DNA of 64,000 bases from the NCBI RefSeq assembly GCF_012927645.1, contig NZ_JABBMT010000004.1, forward strand, positions 124,001 through 188,000, read 5' to 3'. Positions 37,548 to 45,944 of the stretch are shown here, one piece after another. Position numbers and translations under genes: made by a program. This DNA is from Pseudoalteromonas arctica. GTDB lineage: Bacteria > Pseudomonadota > Gammaproteobacteria > Enterobacterales > Alteromonadaceae. The first letter of the stretch is position 1. Each line of letters starts with the position of its first letter. The notes beneath the pieces were generated by a model that saw nothing but the letters and a program-made list of their open reading frames with translations, was not told where the DNA came from and did not search any database.

Positions 37548-38264
37548 ATGAAATATACAACGCCACTCCAACACGCTACTTTGCTCAAACGCTACAAACG
37601 TTTTTTAGCCGATTTACGCCTTAGCGATGGCTCAGAGTTTACCGCCCATTGTGCCAACACAGGCAAAATGACTGGTTGCGCGGAGCCTGACTTTGCAGCC
37701 TTTTATTCCACCAGTAGCAATTTAAAAAGAAAATATCCTCATTCATTAGAATTGACGCAAAACCAGTTTGGCCATCTGATCTGTGTAAATACGGCAATCG
37801 CGAATAAAATCGTTGCAGAAGCACTGCACGCAGCGCTAATCAGCGAACTTAACGGCTACACTAAAATACAGCCAGAGGTTAAATATGGTGATGAAAATAG
37901 CCGTATCGATTTTTTACTTACAGCTCCTCAACGTCCAGACTGTTATGTAGAAGTAAAATCTGTCACTTTACTCAATCAAAATGATCCACAAAGTGGCCAA
38001 GGTTACTTCCCGGATGCCGAAACGATTCGTGGTCAAAAACATATTCGTGAATTAATTGAAATGGTTGCACAAGGCCACCGTGCAGTGCTGCTGTTTGCTG
38101 TATTACACCAAGGGATTAAACAAGTTAGTGCGGCGCGTCTCATTGACGAAAAGTATGCCCAACTAGTTGATTTAGCAATAACTAAAGGTGTAGAAGTCCT
38201 TGCTTATAAAGCCGATATTTCGAGCGTCGAAATTACACTAACAAAAAAGCTTACTTTTAATTAA
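37548..38264 (+). CDS. sfsA: SfsA (sugar fermentation stimulation) protein
   Basis: 238-residue protein with an N-terminal OB-like domain ([28 protein letters not shown]) and a C-terminal nuclease-like domain bearing the PD-(D/E)xK-type pattern NSRIDFLL ... [10 protein letters not shown]. SfsA was named in E. coli for stimulating maltose metabolism and binds DNA; its real activity is unclear and may be nucleolytic. It lies upstream of dksA, as in E. coli, with a 223-base gap that must contain the dksA promoter. Confidence 0.93.
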   Translation: MKYTTPLQHATLLKRYKRFLADLRLSDGSEFTAHCANTGKMTGCAEPDFAAFYSTSSNLKRKYPHSLELTQNQFGHLICVNTAIANKIVAEALHAALISELNGYTKIQPEVKYGDENSRIDFLLTAPQRPDCYVEVKSVTLLNQNDPQSGQGYFPDAETIRGQKHIRELIEMVAQGHRAVLLFAVLHQGIKQVSAARLIDEKYAQLVDLAITKGVEVLAYKADISSVEITLTKKLTFN

Positions 38265-38487
38265 AAGCGACTTGTTTTTAAGGGTTACGCCCATATAACA
38301 AGGCAAGTTTTTAAGCACTTATTTAAAAATAATCGGTGTAAAAACCATTTATCGTACCTGTTTAAATTTTATTGATGCGGTTTATAAGAGTAATTAATGA
38401 AAAATAAATTTGCCTAGGCCATAGGATTCTGTTATTTATAGCCGCCAGCTCATGCTGGGCATTATATTAAGGATTTAGGAGAAAGTT

Positions 38488-38931
38488 ATGCCAGACCAAA
38501 AAAAATTAGGGTTATTGGCTCAGGCCGGATTAGAACCATACCAGGAAAAGCCGGGCGAAGAGTATATGAATGATGCACAACGCACTCATTTCAAAACTAT
38601 TTTGGAAGCATGGCGCAACGATTTACGCAATGAAGTTGACCGTACTAAATCGCATATGCAAGACGAAGCAGCTAACTTCCCTGATCCAGTTGACCGCGCA
38701 GCACAAGAAGAAGAGTTCTCATTAGAGCTTAGAACTCGTGACCGTGAACGTAAACTGATCAAGAAAATTGAAAAAACCATCCAATTAATCAAAGAAGATG
38801 ATTTTGGTTTTTGTGATTCGTGCGGGATTGAAATTGGTATCCGCCGTTTAGAAGCACGTCCTACAGCTGATTTATGCGTAGACTGTAAAACGCTTGCGGA
38901 AATCAAAGAAAAACAATCTGGGCGTGGTTAA
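38488..38931 (+). CDS. dksA: RNA polymerase-binding transcription factor DksA
   Basis: Secondary-channel regulator that works with ppGpp on rRNA and amino-acid promoters. The coiled-coil domain includes the tip region with two acidic residues ([13 protein letters not shown]). A four-cysteine zinc finger (CDSC ... CVDC) follows near the C-terminus. 147 aa, close to E. coli (151). A good Shine-Dalgarno sequence (AGGAG) precedes the ATG. It is followed after 17 bases by gluQ, the conserved partner gene in gammaproteobacteria. Confidence 0.97.
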   Translation: MPDQKKLGLLAQAGLEPYQEKPGEEYMNDAQRTHFKTILEAWRNDLRNEVDRTKSHMQDEAANFPDPVDRAAQEEEFSLELRTRDRERKLIKKIEKTIQLIKEDDFGFCDSCGIEIGIRRLEARPTADLCVDCKTLAEIKEKQSGRG

Positions 38932-38948
38932 TTACTCGTAATTAATCC

Positions 38949-39893
38949 ATGTCTACCACAGCCGTTACTGCGCCTGTGCGCAACTATCGCGGTCGCTTTG
39001 CGCCATCACCTTCTGGACCACTTCATTTTGGTTCTCTTGTGGCGGCTGTGGGCAGCTATCTTGACGCTAAAAGCAACCAAGGTACTTGGTTAGTCCGTAT
39101 TGAAAATATCGACACCACACGTGTTGTAGACGGCGCCGCTAAAGATATTCTCAATACCCTAGAAGCCTATGGTTTGTACTGGGATGAAGACGTGGTCTAT
39201 CAAACTCAGCGCCATGACTTGTACGCGCATACCATTAATAAACTAAATAACCAGCAGCTAATTTATGCTTGCCACTGCTCACGCAAAGAAATTAAAGCGC
39301 TAGGCGGTATTTATCAGGGCCATTGTCGTCATTTAAAGCATAGTCAGAACAGCAGTGCACTGCGATTAATTCAGCAACATGCTACATGCCAATACCATGA
39401 CCTCATTCAAGGTGAGGTAAATGTAGCTCATGATCTCGCCCACGAAGATTACTTAATAAAGCGCAGTGATGGGTTATTTGCTTATCAACTAGTGGTGGTC
39501 GCAGACGATATTGCCCAAGGTATCACCCATGTTGTACGCGGCGCTGACTTACTTGAACCAACAGCCCGTCAACTAAGTTTATTTAAACAGTTAAATAGCG
39601 CAGCACCGCAGTATGCTCATTTACCATTGGCAGTAACTAAACCCGGCTTTAAATTATCAAAACAAAACTATGCGCCAGCGATTGTTAAAAATAACCCTAA
39701 ACCAGCTCTGCTCAGTGCATTTGAATTTTTAGGTTTAGCCCCGCAGCCAGAACTCGTTGAATTAAGAATTGATAAAATGCTGAGCTGGGCAGTCGATAAT
39801 TACAGCTTGCAAAACGTCCCTAAAGTGACACAAATTCAAATTTCACAAAACCCACACTGTCATACAACCGCCTTTACGCATTTAAACAAATAA
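38949..39893 (+). CDS. gluQ: glutamyl-Q tRNA(Asp) synthetase
   Basis: Truncated GltX paralogue lacking the anticodon-binding domain. It attaches glutamate to the queuosine base at the wobble position of tRNA-Asp. The catalytic start RGRFAPSPSGPLHFGSLVAA (HIGH-type) is followed by the zinc-binding CHCSRKE ... YQGHCRH segment and FKLSKQN (KMSKS-equivalent). 314 aa is normal. It is probably co-transcribed with dksA. The window also holds the full-length gltX (13472-14956). Confidence 0.95.
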   Translation: MSTTAVTAPVRNYRGRFAPSPSGPLHFGSLVAAVGSYLDAKSNQGTWLVRIENIDTTRVVDGAAKDILNTLEAYGLYWDEDVVYQTQRHDLYAHTINKLNNQQLIYACHCSRKEIKALGGIYQGHCRHLKHSQNSSALRLIQQHATCQYHDLIQGEVNVAHDLAHEDYLIKRSDGLFAYQLVVVADDIAQGITHVVRGADLLEPTARQLSLFKQLNSAAPQYAHLPLAVTKPGFKLSKQNYAPAIVKNNPKPALLSAFEFLGLAPQPELVELRIDKMLSWAVDNYSLQNVPKVTQIQISQNPHCHTTAFTHLNK

Positions 39894-40141
39894 AAATTCA
39901 CTAAAAAGGCGAATTTTAAGGCCTTCAACTTAATTTTTAAGCTGTGCTGGTATATGATAGCCCACCTTAAATGTGCAATTCATTTAATTAATATCAATTG
40001 CGTTAAGGGTGTACTCAATTATAGCAACAACAAAGTTATTCAATAGCACTATACATGTGCAGTTAATAGCAAAGTGCAGCTATACTTGGTTAGATTTTTG
40101 ATGGCGTCCATCAAATAACCGAATTCTGTAGGAGACAGATT

Positions 40142-41533
40142 ATTATTTCCAAGCTTTTTCAATTTTGTCGGCAAATTATTGGCCCAACCGCCTCTGTAAC
40201 AGCCGAACATGCCCCAGTCTCTGCGCAGCCTTTAATAGTTGGACGTAATGAGCATGGTATTTCTCGTAAACAATTTAGCCCAAATGCAATCAAGGTATTA
40301 TATCGCCTGAAAGACGGAGGCTTTGATGCCTACCTTGTTGGTGGTTGCATTCGTGATATTTTGTTAGGTCAACAACCAAAAGATTTTGATGTGGTCACCA
40401 ATGCCACGCCAGATCAGGTTAAAAAGCTATTTCGTAACTGCCGCTTAATTGGCCGTCGTTTTCGTTTAGCACACATTGTTTTTGGTCGTGAGATAATCGA
40501 AGTAGCCACCATGCGTGGTCATCACGAAGCGCCTGAAGATAAAAACCAAATTAGCCAATCAAGTGACCAAGGGCAACTGCTGCGCGATAACGTTTTTGGT
40601 AGTATTGAAGAAGATGCTGAACGCCGCGATTTTTCAATCAATGCGTTATATTATTCAATTAATGATTTTTCAATCCATGATTATGCTAATGGCTTAGCAG
40701 CTATTAACGTTCGACAAATCGAGATGATTGGTGATCCAACAACCCGTTACCGTGAAGATCCTGTACGTATGCTACGTGCAGTTCGCTTTGCAACCAAACT
40801 CGATATGTCGATTGCACCGGCAACCGAGCAGCCATTAAATGAATTAGCAAGCCTGTTAGATAATATCCCTGCGGCGCGGTTATTTGAAGAAACACTGAAA
40901 CTGTTTTTAAATGGCAAGGCCGAAGCAAACTTTTTAATGCTACGTAAATATGGCCTTTTCAAATCATTATTCCCCTCCCTTGATAGTATTTTAGATAATA
41001 ATCCTGATGGCTTAGAATTCACTTTAATTCAACAGATGTTCCGTAATACAGATGAACGCATTAATGCCGAGAAAAAAGTAACTCCAGCATTTATTTTTGC
41101 TGCATTGTTATGGTTTCCATTATTGCAGATCACTAAAGCACTGCAAGAACAAGAGCAACTATCTGAATACGAAGCTTTTGTTCAAGGTATGAACAAAGTA
41201 CTCAGCGATAATGCACAGCATATTGCCGTACCAAAACGCTTTACCCTTGGCGCTCGTGATATCTGGCATATTCAACACCGCCTAGATAAACGCTCAGGAC
41301 AACGTGCATATCGCCTTACGCAGCAACCACGTTTTAAAGCTGCGTATGACTTTTTACTGTTGCGCGTACAGGCCGGTGAAAAACAGCATCAGCAATTAGT
41401 TAATTGGTGGACTGACTATTTAAAACAAGACATCAATGGTCAAAAAGAGTTGGTTAAAGCGCTAGGTACGCAAGGCGCAACAAAAGGCCGTCGTCGTACT
41501 CGCCGCCGCAGCCCAAAACCAGCGGCTGAATGA
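40142..41533 (+). CDS. pcnB: poly(A) polymerase I, probable AUU start codon
   Basis: Nucleotidyltransferase that adds poly(A) tails to RNA 3' ends and promotes decay. The head domain carries VGGCIRDILLG and the metal-binding DFDVV; the C-terminus is an R/K-rich tail. Family homology extends in frame well upstream of the first ATG/GTG/TTG-type start (40361), for instance GISRKQFSPNAIKVLYRL. The only sensible start is one of the ATT codons at 40139-40147, six or so bases after AGGAG (40130-40134). There is no ATG, GTG or TTG between the in-frame TAG at 40091 and this point. Starting at ATT 40142 places the FCR motif at residues 8-10, as in E. coli pcnB, which is known to begin at AUU. This gives 463 aa (E. 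coli 465). It overlaps folK (ATGA). Confidence 0.93.
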   Translation: MISKLFQFCRQIIGPTASVTAEHAPVSAQPLIVGRNEHGISRKQFSPNAIKVLYRLKDGGFDAYLVGGCIRDILLGQQPKDFDVVTNATPDQVKKLFRNCRLIGRRFRLAHIVFGREIIEVATMRGHHEAPEDKNQISQSSDQGQLLRDNVFGSIEEDAERRDFSINALYYSINDFSIHDYANGLAAINVRQIEMIGDPTTRYREDPVRMLRAVRFATKLDMSIAPATEQPLNELASLLDNIPAARLFEETLKLFLNGKAEANFLMLRKYGLFKSLFPSLDSILDNNPDGLEFTLIQQMFRNTDERINAEKKVTPAFIFAALLWFPLLQITKALQEQEQLSEYEAFVQGMNKVLSDNAQHIAVPKRFTLGARDIWHIQHRLDKRSGQRAYRLTQQPRFKAAYDFLLLRVQAGEKQHQQLVNWWTDYLKQDINGQKELVKALGTQGATKGRRRTRRRSPKPAAE

Positions 41534-42021
41534 TCATGAAAACCGTCTACCTTGGTTTAGGAGCTAATTTAAACGCCCCTCGTACTCAACTAGATCATGC
41601 CGTAGCAGCATTGCGTGCATTGGCTGATTGTGAGTTTATTAATGTATCGCATTATTACGCGAGTAAACCGATGGGCCCGCAAGATCAACCTGATTACGTT
41701 AACGCTGTTGTGGCGCTAAAAACCATGCTATTACCTGAGCAGTTGCTTGATTTAACACAACAAATAGAACTTGAACACGGCCGAGTACGAAAAGCCGAGC
41801 GTTGGGGGCCGCGCACCTTAGATATTGATATTTTATTATTTGGTGAGCAAGTTATTAATAGCGAGCGTTTAATTGTGCCGCATTATGGTCTAACTGAACG
41901 CGAGTTTGTGGTTTACCCGCTACTTGAAATAGCCCCCCAAATTACGCTGCCAAATGGTATATTACTGCATAGTATTACCGCTAATTTGGCACTAAACGAA
42001 TTACAACAATTACCTCTGTAA
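41530..42021 (+). CDS. folK: 6-hydroxymethyl-7,8-dihydropterin pyrophosphokinase FolK
   Basis: Transfers pyrophosphate from ATP to hydroxymethyldihydropterin in folate synthesis. It has the N-terminal YLGLGANLNAP, the central QPDYVNAV segment, and the HPPK signature WGPRTLDIDILLFG with the Mg-binding aspartates. The length is 163 aa. The start overlaps the pcnB stop codon; a second ATG at 41536 is equally possible. Gene order pcnB-folK-panB-panC is conserved with E. coli. Confidence 0.95.
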   Translation: MIMKTVYLGLGANLNAPRTQLDHAVAALRALADCEFINVSHYYASKPMGPQDQPDYVNAVVALKTMLLPEQLLDLTQQIELEHGRVRKAERWGPRTLDIDILLFGEQVINSERLIVPHYGLTEREFVVYPLLEIAPQITLPNGILLHSITANLALNELQQLPL

Positions 42022-42052
42022 TTAATTTCAGGCCGTTGCCTACGAGGATACT

Positions 42053-42847
42053 ATGTCTAAAATAACCGTTTCTACGCTCAATAAAATGAAAGCAGACCAA
42101 CAAAAAATTACGGCATTAACGGCCTACGATGCCAGCTTTGCAAAGTTATTTCACGATAACGGCGTAGACGTTATTTTAGTCGGTGATTCGTTAGGTATGG
42201 TGTTACAAGGCGGCGACGATACACTGGCTGTCACCAATCAAGAGATTGCCTACCATACTCGCAGCGTACGCGCAGGTAGCCGTGATTTATTCGTCATTGC
42301 AGATATGCCATTTATGACTTATTCAAGCCCAGCCGAAAGCTGTAAAAATGCCGCAGAGTTAATGCGAGCTGGCGCTAACATGGTTAAAATTGAGGGGGGG
42401 GAATGGCTGTACGACTCAGTTGTTGCACTGACTCAACAAGGTATACCGGTATGTGGGCATTTAGGCTTAACACCGCAATCGGTACATGTGTTTGGTGGCT
42501 TTAAGATCCAAGGCCGTGGAGAACAACAAGCACAAAAAATGATTAGCGATGCCCAAGCGCTTGCAGCTGCGGGTGCACAGATGCTAGTTCTTGAATGTAT
42601 TCCATCTGAGCTTGCCAAATTAATTACTGACGCGGTTAATATTCCTACTATTGGGATTGGTGCAGGTAATCAAACTGATGGCCAAATTCTAGTCATGCAT
42701 GACTTAGTTGGCATTTCAGCAGGTTATATCCCTAAATTCTCTAAAAACTTTTTACTCGAAACAGGCAATATGCCGGATGCGGTTAAAAAGTATTGTAGCG
42801 ACGTTAAAAGTGGTGCTTTTCCAAGCACGGAACATGAGTTTAAATAA
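42053..42847 (+). CDS. panB: 3-methyl-2-oxobutanoate hydroxymethyltransferase PanB
   Basis: First enzyme of pantothenate synthesis, transferring a hydroxymethyl group from methylene-THF to ketoisovalerate. It shows [13 protein letters not shown], the metal-binding LVGDSLGMV and the conserved [18 protein letters not shown] stretch. 264 aa, as in E. coli. Its TAA overlaps the panC start (TAATG). Confidence 0.96.
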   Translation: MSKITVSTLNKMKADQQKITALTAYDASFAKLFHDNGVDVILVGDSLGMVLQGGDDTLAVTNQEIAYHTRSVRAGSRDLFVIADMPFMTYSSPAESCKNAAELMRAGANMVKIEGGEWLYDSVVALTQQGIPVCGHLGLTPQSVHVFGGFKIQGRGEQQAQKMISDAQALAAAGAQMLVLECIPSELAKLITDAVNIPTIGIGAGNQTDGQILVMHDLVGISAGYIPKFSKNFLLETGNMPDAVKKYCSDVKSGAFPSTEHEFK

Positions 42848-43698
42848 TGCAGTCGATCACTGAAATAAAATCATTACGTAGTCAAATTAAAGCATGGCGC
42901 CAAGCAGGGCTTAGTGTTGCATTAGTGCCAACTATGGGCAATCTACATCAAGGGCATTTTTCACTCGTTGAGAAAGCCAAAAATATGGCTGATAAAGTCG
43001 TAGTTAGTATTTTTGTCAACCCGATGCAATTTGGTATCAACGAAGATCTTGATAACTACCCGCACACCCTCACTGCGGATAAGCAAGGACTGGCTGAGCT
43101 TGATACTGATATTGTATTTACCCCAAGTGTGGAAGCCATTTACCCTAACGGTTTAAATGCGCAAAGCTTTGTCGATGTACCAACTATATCAATGGGCTAT
43201 TGCGGCGGATCACGTCCAGGCCATTTTCGCGGTGTAGCAACGGTGGTTACTAAATTATTTAACTTAGTACAGCCTGACTATGCGTGTTTTGGTGAAAAAG
43301 ACTATCAACAGTTGCAAGTGATTAAAACTATGACGCATGATCTGTCAATTCCAGTAGAAATTATTGGCGTTGCAACCAGCCGTGAAGTGTCAGGGCTGGC
43401 TATGAGCTCTCGTAATGGCTACTTATCAGAAAGCCAAAAAGAAACAGCGACAGTGTTATTTAAAACCCTTAATTGGAGCGCAGAACAGTTAAACTCAGGA
43501 CAGCGTGATTTTGACGACATATGCCGACAAGCAAAGCAGCAACTCGAGCAGGTAGGGCTCAAAGTTGACTACTTTGAAATAGCTCAGCGCGATACCTTAA
43601 AAAAAGCTACACTCAATGATAGTCAACTAGTGATTTTGGCAGCAGCCTTCTTAGGGCCGGTAAGGCTAATAGACAATCTGCTCGTTGATATTACATAA
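42847..43698 (+). CDS. panC: pantothenate synthetase PanC
   Basis: ATP-dependent ligase joining pantoate and beta-alanine. It has the nucleotide-binding [14 protein letters not shown] (HIGH-like), [19 protein letters not shown] and the MSSRNGYL (KMSKS-like) motifs. 283 aa. It is translationally coupled to panB. panD, which makes the beta-alanine, is not in this window; a small lipoprotein gene follows instead. Confidence 0.96.
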   Translation: MQSITEIKSLRSQIKAWRQAGLSVALVPTMGNLHQGHFSLVEKAKNMADKVVVSIFVNPMQFGINEDLDNYPHTLTADKQGLAELDTDIVFTPSVEAIYPNGLNAQSFVDVPTISMGYCGGSRPGHFRGVATVVTKLFNLVQPDYACFGEKDYQQLQVIKTMTHDLSIPVEIIGVATSREVSGLAMSSRNGYLSESQKETATVLFKTLNWSAEQLNSGQRDFDDICRQAKQQLEQVGLKVDYFEIAQRDTLKKATLNDSQLVILAAAFLGPVRLIDNLLVDIT

Positions 43699-43715
43699 CA
43701 ATAATTGGGATAAGC

Positions 43716-43955
43716 ATGAATTCATTATTAAAATTATCAAGTGTTTCGCTGTGTATCGGCATATTAACCGGCTGTCAAAACCAAATAGAAAACCCAGAAA
43801 TGCAGCAATGTGCACAACAGAATTATCAATGTGAAGTGAACTGCGAACAGCAAAGTACCGGCGAAGGCATGCTATATAAAGTATGTAATACCAAATGTAT
43901 TGAAGCCTATAACCAATGCAAAGAAAATGCCCAAGCATTAGGTAATGTGCAATAA
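43716..43955 (+). CDS. small cysteine-rich lipoprotein with mirrored Cys spacing
   Basis: 79 residues. The signal peptide ends in lipobox LTGC (Cys20). The mature part has six further cysteines arranged as a mirror image: C32-x6-C39-x3-C43 and C57-x3-C61-x6-C68. This pattern suits a helical hairpin held by disulfides or a metal-binding helical bundle, formed in the periplasm. No family is recognised. It starts 17 bases after panC in the same direction and may be part of that transcript. A hairpin follows the gene. Confidence 0.65.
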   Translation: MNSLLKLSSVSLCIGILTGCQNQIENPEMQQCAQQNYQCEVNCEQQSTGEGMLYKVCNTKCIEAYNQCKENAQALGNVQ

Positions 43956-43964
43956 ATAATATTA

Positions 43965-43991
43965 ACTTGCCAATTATCATGATTGGCAAGT
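43965..43991 (+). terminator. probable terminator of the pan operon
   Basis: ACTTGCCAAT (43965-43974) pairs with ATTGGCAAGT (43982-43991), perfect over ten bases, with only a short T-run after it. The remaining ~290 bases up to opgG contain no gene I can recognise and presumably hold the opgG promoter. Confidence 0.65.
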
Positions 43992-44279
43992 TTCCTTACA
44001 CCTCCTTGAATCTGCTTTAGGCAAACTTTCTACATCCAACCATCGCGATTTTTCTGCCATTCACCTTAGAGCAAGGTTTAGTTTTGTAATATCTACTCAC
44101 ATTAGTAAGAAGTAGTCATACATTGCGTGTAATTATTTCCAACTTACACAAAGAAAGTACATCCTCTACGATACTAATAAATATAAAGTCATTGAAATAT
44201 ATAAGTTTATTTTAGGCTCACTTCTTGCGAACTTGAATTCAACTAACTAAAGCATTTTAAAATTAACCAGGAAAACCTC

Positions 44280-45944
44280 ATGGAAACGATAACGCGGGCA
44301 GCTCTGTATCCATCATTTAAAAAGAGGGCATTATTAGGTGCATTATTGACCTTGTGTGCATGTAATATCAGTGCGGCTGAACAACCAATAACAAAATCTG
44401 ATGCGGATACTACTGATATTGTACCAACTACTCAGCCAGTTTTACTTACAATCCCTTCTGAAAAATTATTTGCGGTGGTAACAGCCAGAGCCAAACAACT
44501 GGCTGCAAAAGACTATGTTGCAGCTCCCGTAATTACTGTTGATGCATTAAATAATATTAATTATCAGGACTACCGAGCGATTCGCTTTCGTCAAGATCAT
44601 GCAATCTGGAAAGACGAAAGTTTATATGAAGTGCAATTATTTCATCCCGGCTTTCTTTATAAAAACCCTGTTACTATCAATACTGTTGATAGCGATGCTA
44701 AGGTAAAAAGCCTACCATTTAAAACTGATTACTACCGTTATGATGGCACCGCAGCACCACTTGAGCAGGAAATTACCACTGCTTTAGGCACCACTCAGTT
44801 AGGGCACGCTGGTTTCAGAGTGCATTTTCCACTCAATAATAATGAGTACAAAGATGAAGTAGCAGTATTTCAAGGCGCTTCATATTTTCGCATAGTGGGG
44901 CCTGATCAAGTATATGGCATTTCAGCACGAGGCCTGGCGATTGATACAGCACTCAGCTCTGGTGAAGAGTTTCCAGTATTTAAAGAGTTTTGGTTAGTTA
45001 AACCAAAGCCTGAAGACACTCACATTGTGCTATATGCATTACTTGATAGTCCTTCTGTTACTGGTGCATATCGTTTTGAGATCAGCCCATCAACAGCAAC
45101 TGAAGTAACAACTAAAATGCAAATATTCGCCCGCAAAGATATCAAAAAACTCGGTATTGCGCCGCTTACAAGCATGTTTTACCACGGCGAAAATAGCACT
45201 AAATTCTTTGATGATTACCGACCAGAAGTACATGACTCTGATGGTTTACTAATGCAATCACAAGACAATAAATGGGTATGGCGTCCGCTAAATAACCCTA
45301 AACAGCTTAGTGTAACGTCATTTGGTTATGACAATCCAAAAGGGTTTGGCCTTGCACAGCGCGACCGTGAGTTTAATAATTATCTCGATACTGAGGCACA
45401 TTATCATGCTCGCCCAAGCCTGTGGATTGAACCACAAGGGGCATGGGGGAATGGTCGAGTTGAGTTAGTAGAAATACCGACTGACACCGAGACCAATGAC
45501 AATATCGTTAGCTATTGGGTACCAGAGCAACCACTTAAAGCAGGTGAAACACTTAGTTTTAGTTATAAATTGTCAACATTTAACGCGGCGCTTGCCAGCC
45601 AAGATAAAGCCCGAGTTTTACGCACTCGCATTGGCAGTGCTGCATTACCCGGTGAAGAGAATCCACCACCAAAAAGTCATCGCCAATTCACTGTTGACTT
45701 CACCGGTGACAATATTAACAACTTGTCAGCCAAACTAAAATTGCTTGCTAATTTGAGCCTAAATTCAGGTGAAATAAGCGATAAGACAGTGCAACAATTA
45801 CCAAATAACCAAGGCTGGCGTGTTGCTTTTAAAGTCGCGCCAGAGGGCGGTAAGCCTGTAGATATGCGCTTATCATTAACACTACGTGACAAAGAAGTAA
45901 GTGAGGTATGGAGTTATGTCTGGTATCCAAATGACGTCGAATAA
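44280..45944 (+). CDS. opgG: periplasmic glucan biosynthesis protein OpgG
   Basis: Periplasmic protein needed with OpgH for osmoregulated periplasmic glucan synthesis, probably in branching or release of the backbone. It has an N-terminal signal peptide (KKRALLGALLTLCACNISA) with no obvious Tat motif. The MdoG domain follows, with DYRAIRFRQDHAIW, LFHPGFLY and GASYFR typical of the family. 554 aa, slightly longer than E. coli (511) because of an N-terminal T/D-rich insert. OpgG rather than OpgD is chosen because opgH follows and overlaps. ATG 44280 has AGGA upstream. Confidence 0.92.
   Translation: METITRAALYPSFKKRALLGALLTLCACNISAAEQPITKSDADTTDIVPTTQPVLLTIPSEKLFAVVTARAKQLAAKDYVAAPVITVDALNNINYQDYRAIRFRQDHAIWKDESLYEVQLFHPGFLYKNPVTINTVDSDAKVKSLPFKTDYYRYDGTAAPLEQEITTALGTTQLGHAGFRVHFPLNNNEYKDEVAVFQGASYFRIVGPDQVYGISARGLAIDTALSSGEEFPVFKEFWLVKPKPEDTHIVLYALLDSPSVTGAYRFEISPSTATEVTTKMQIFARKDIKKLGIAPLTSMFYHGENSTKFFDDYRPEVHDSDGLLMQSQDNKWVWRPLNNPKQLSVTSFGYDNPKGFGLAQRDREFNNYLDTEAHYHARPSLWIEPQGAWGNGRVELVEIPTDTETNDNIVSYWVPEQPLKAGETLSFSYKLSTFNAALASQDKARVLRTRIGSAALPGEENPPPKSHRQFTVDFTGDNINNLSAKLKLLANLSLNSGEISDKTVQQLPNNQGWRVAFKVAPEGGKPVDMRLSLTLRDKEVSEVWSYVWYPNDVE

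Noticed and set aside
39893-39917. Terminator after gluQ (AAAATTC/GAATTTT)
   Set aside because: The stem is short and AT-only, with no T-run after it; not strong enough to call.
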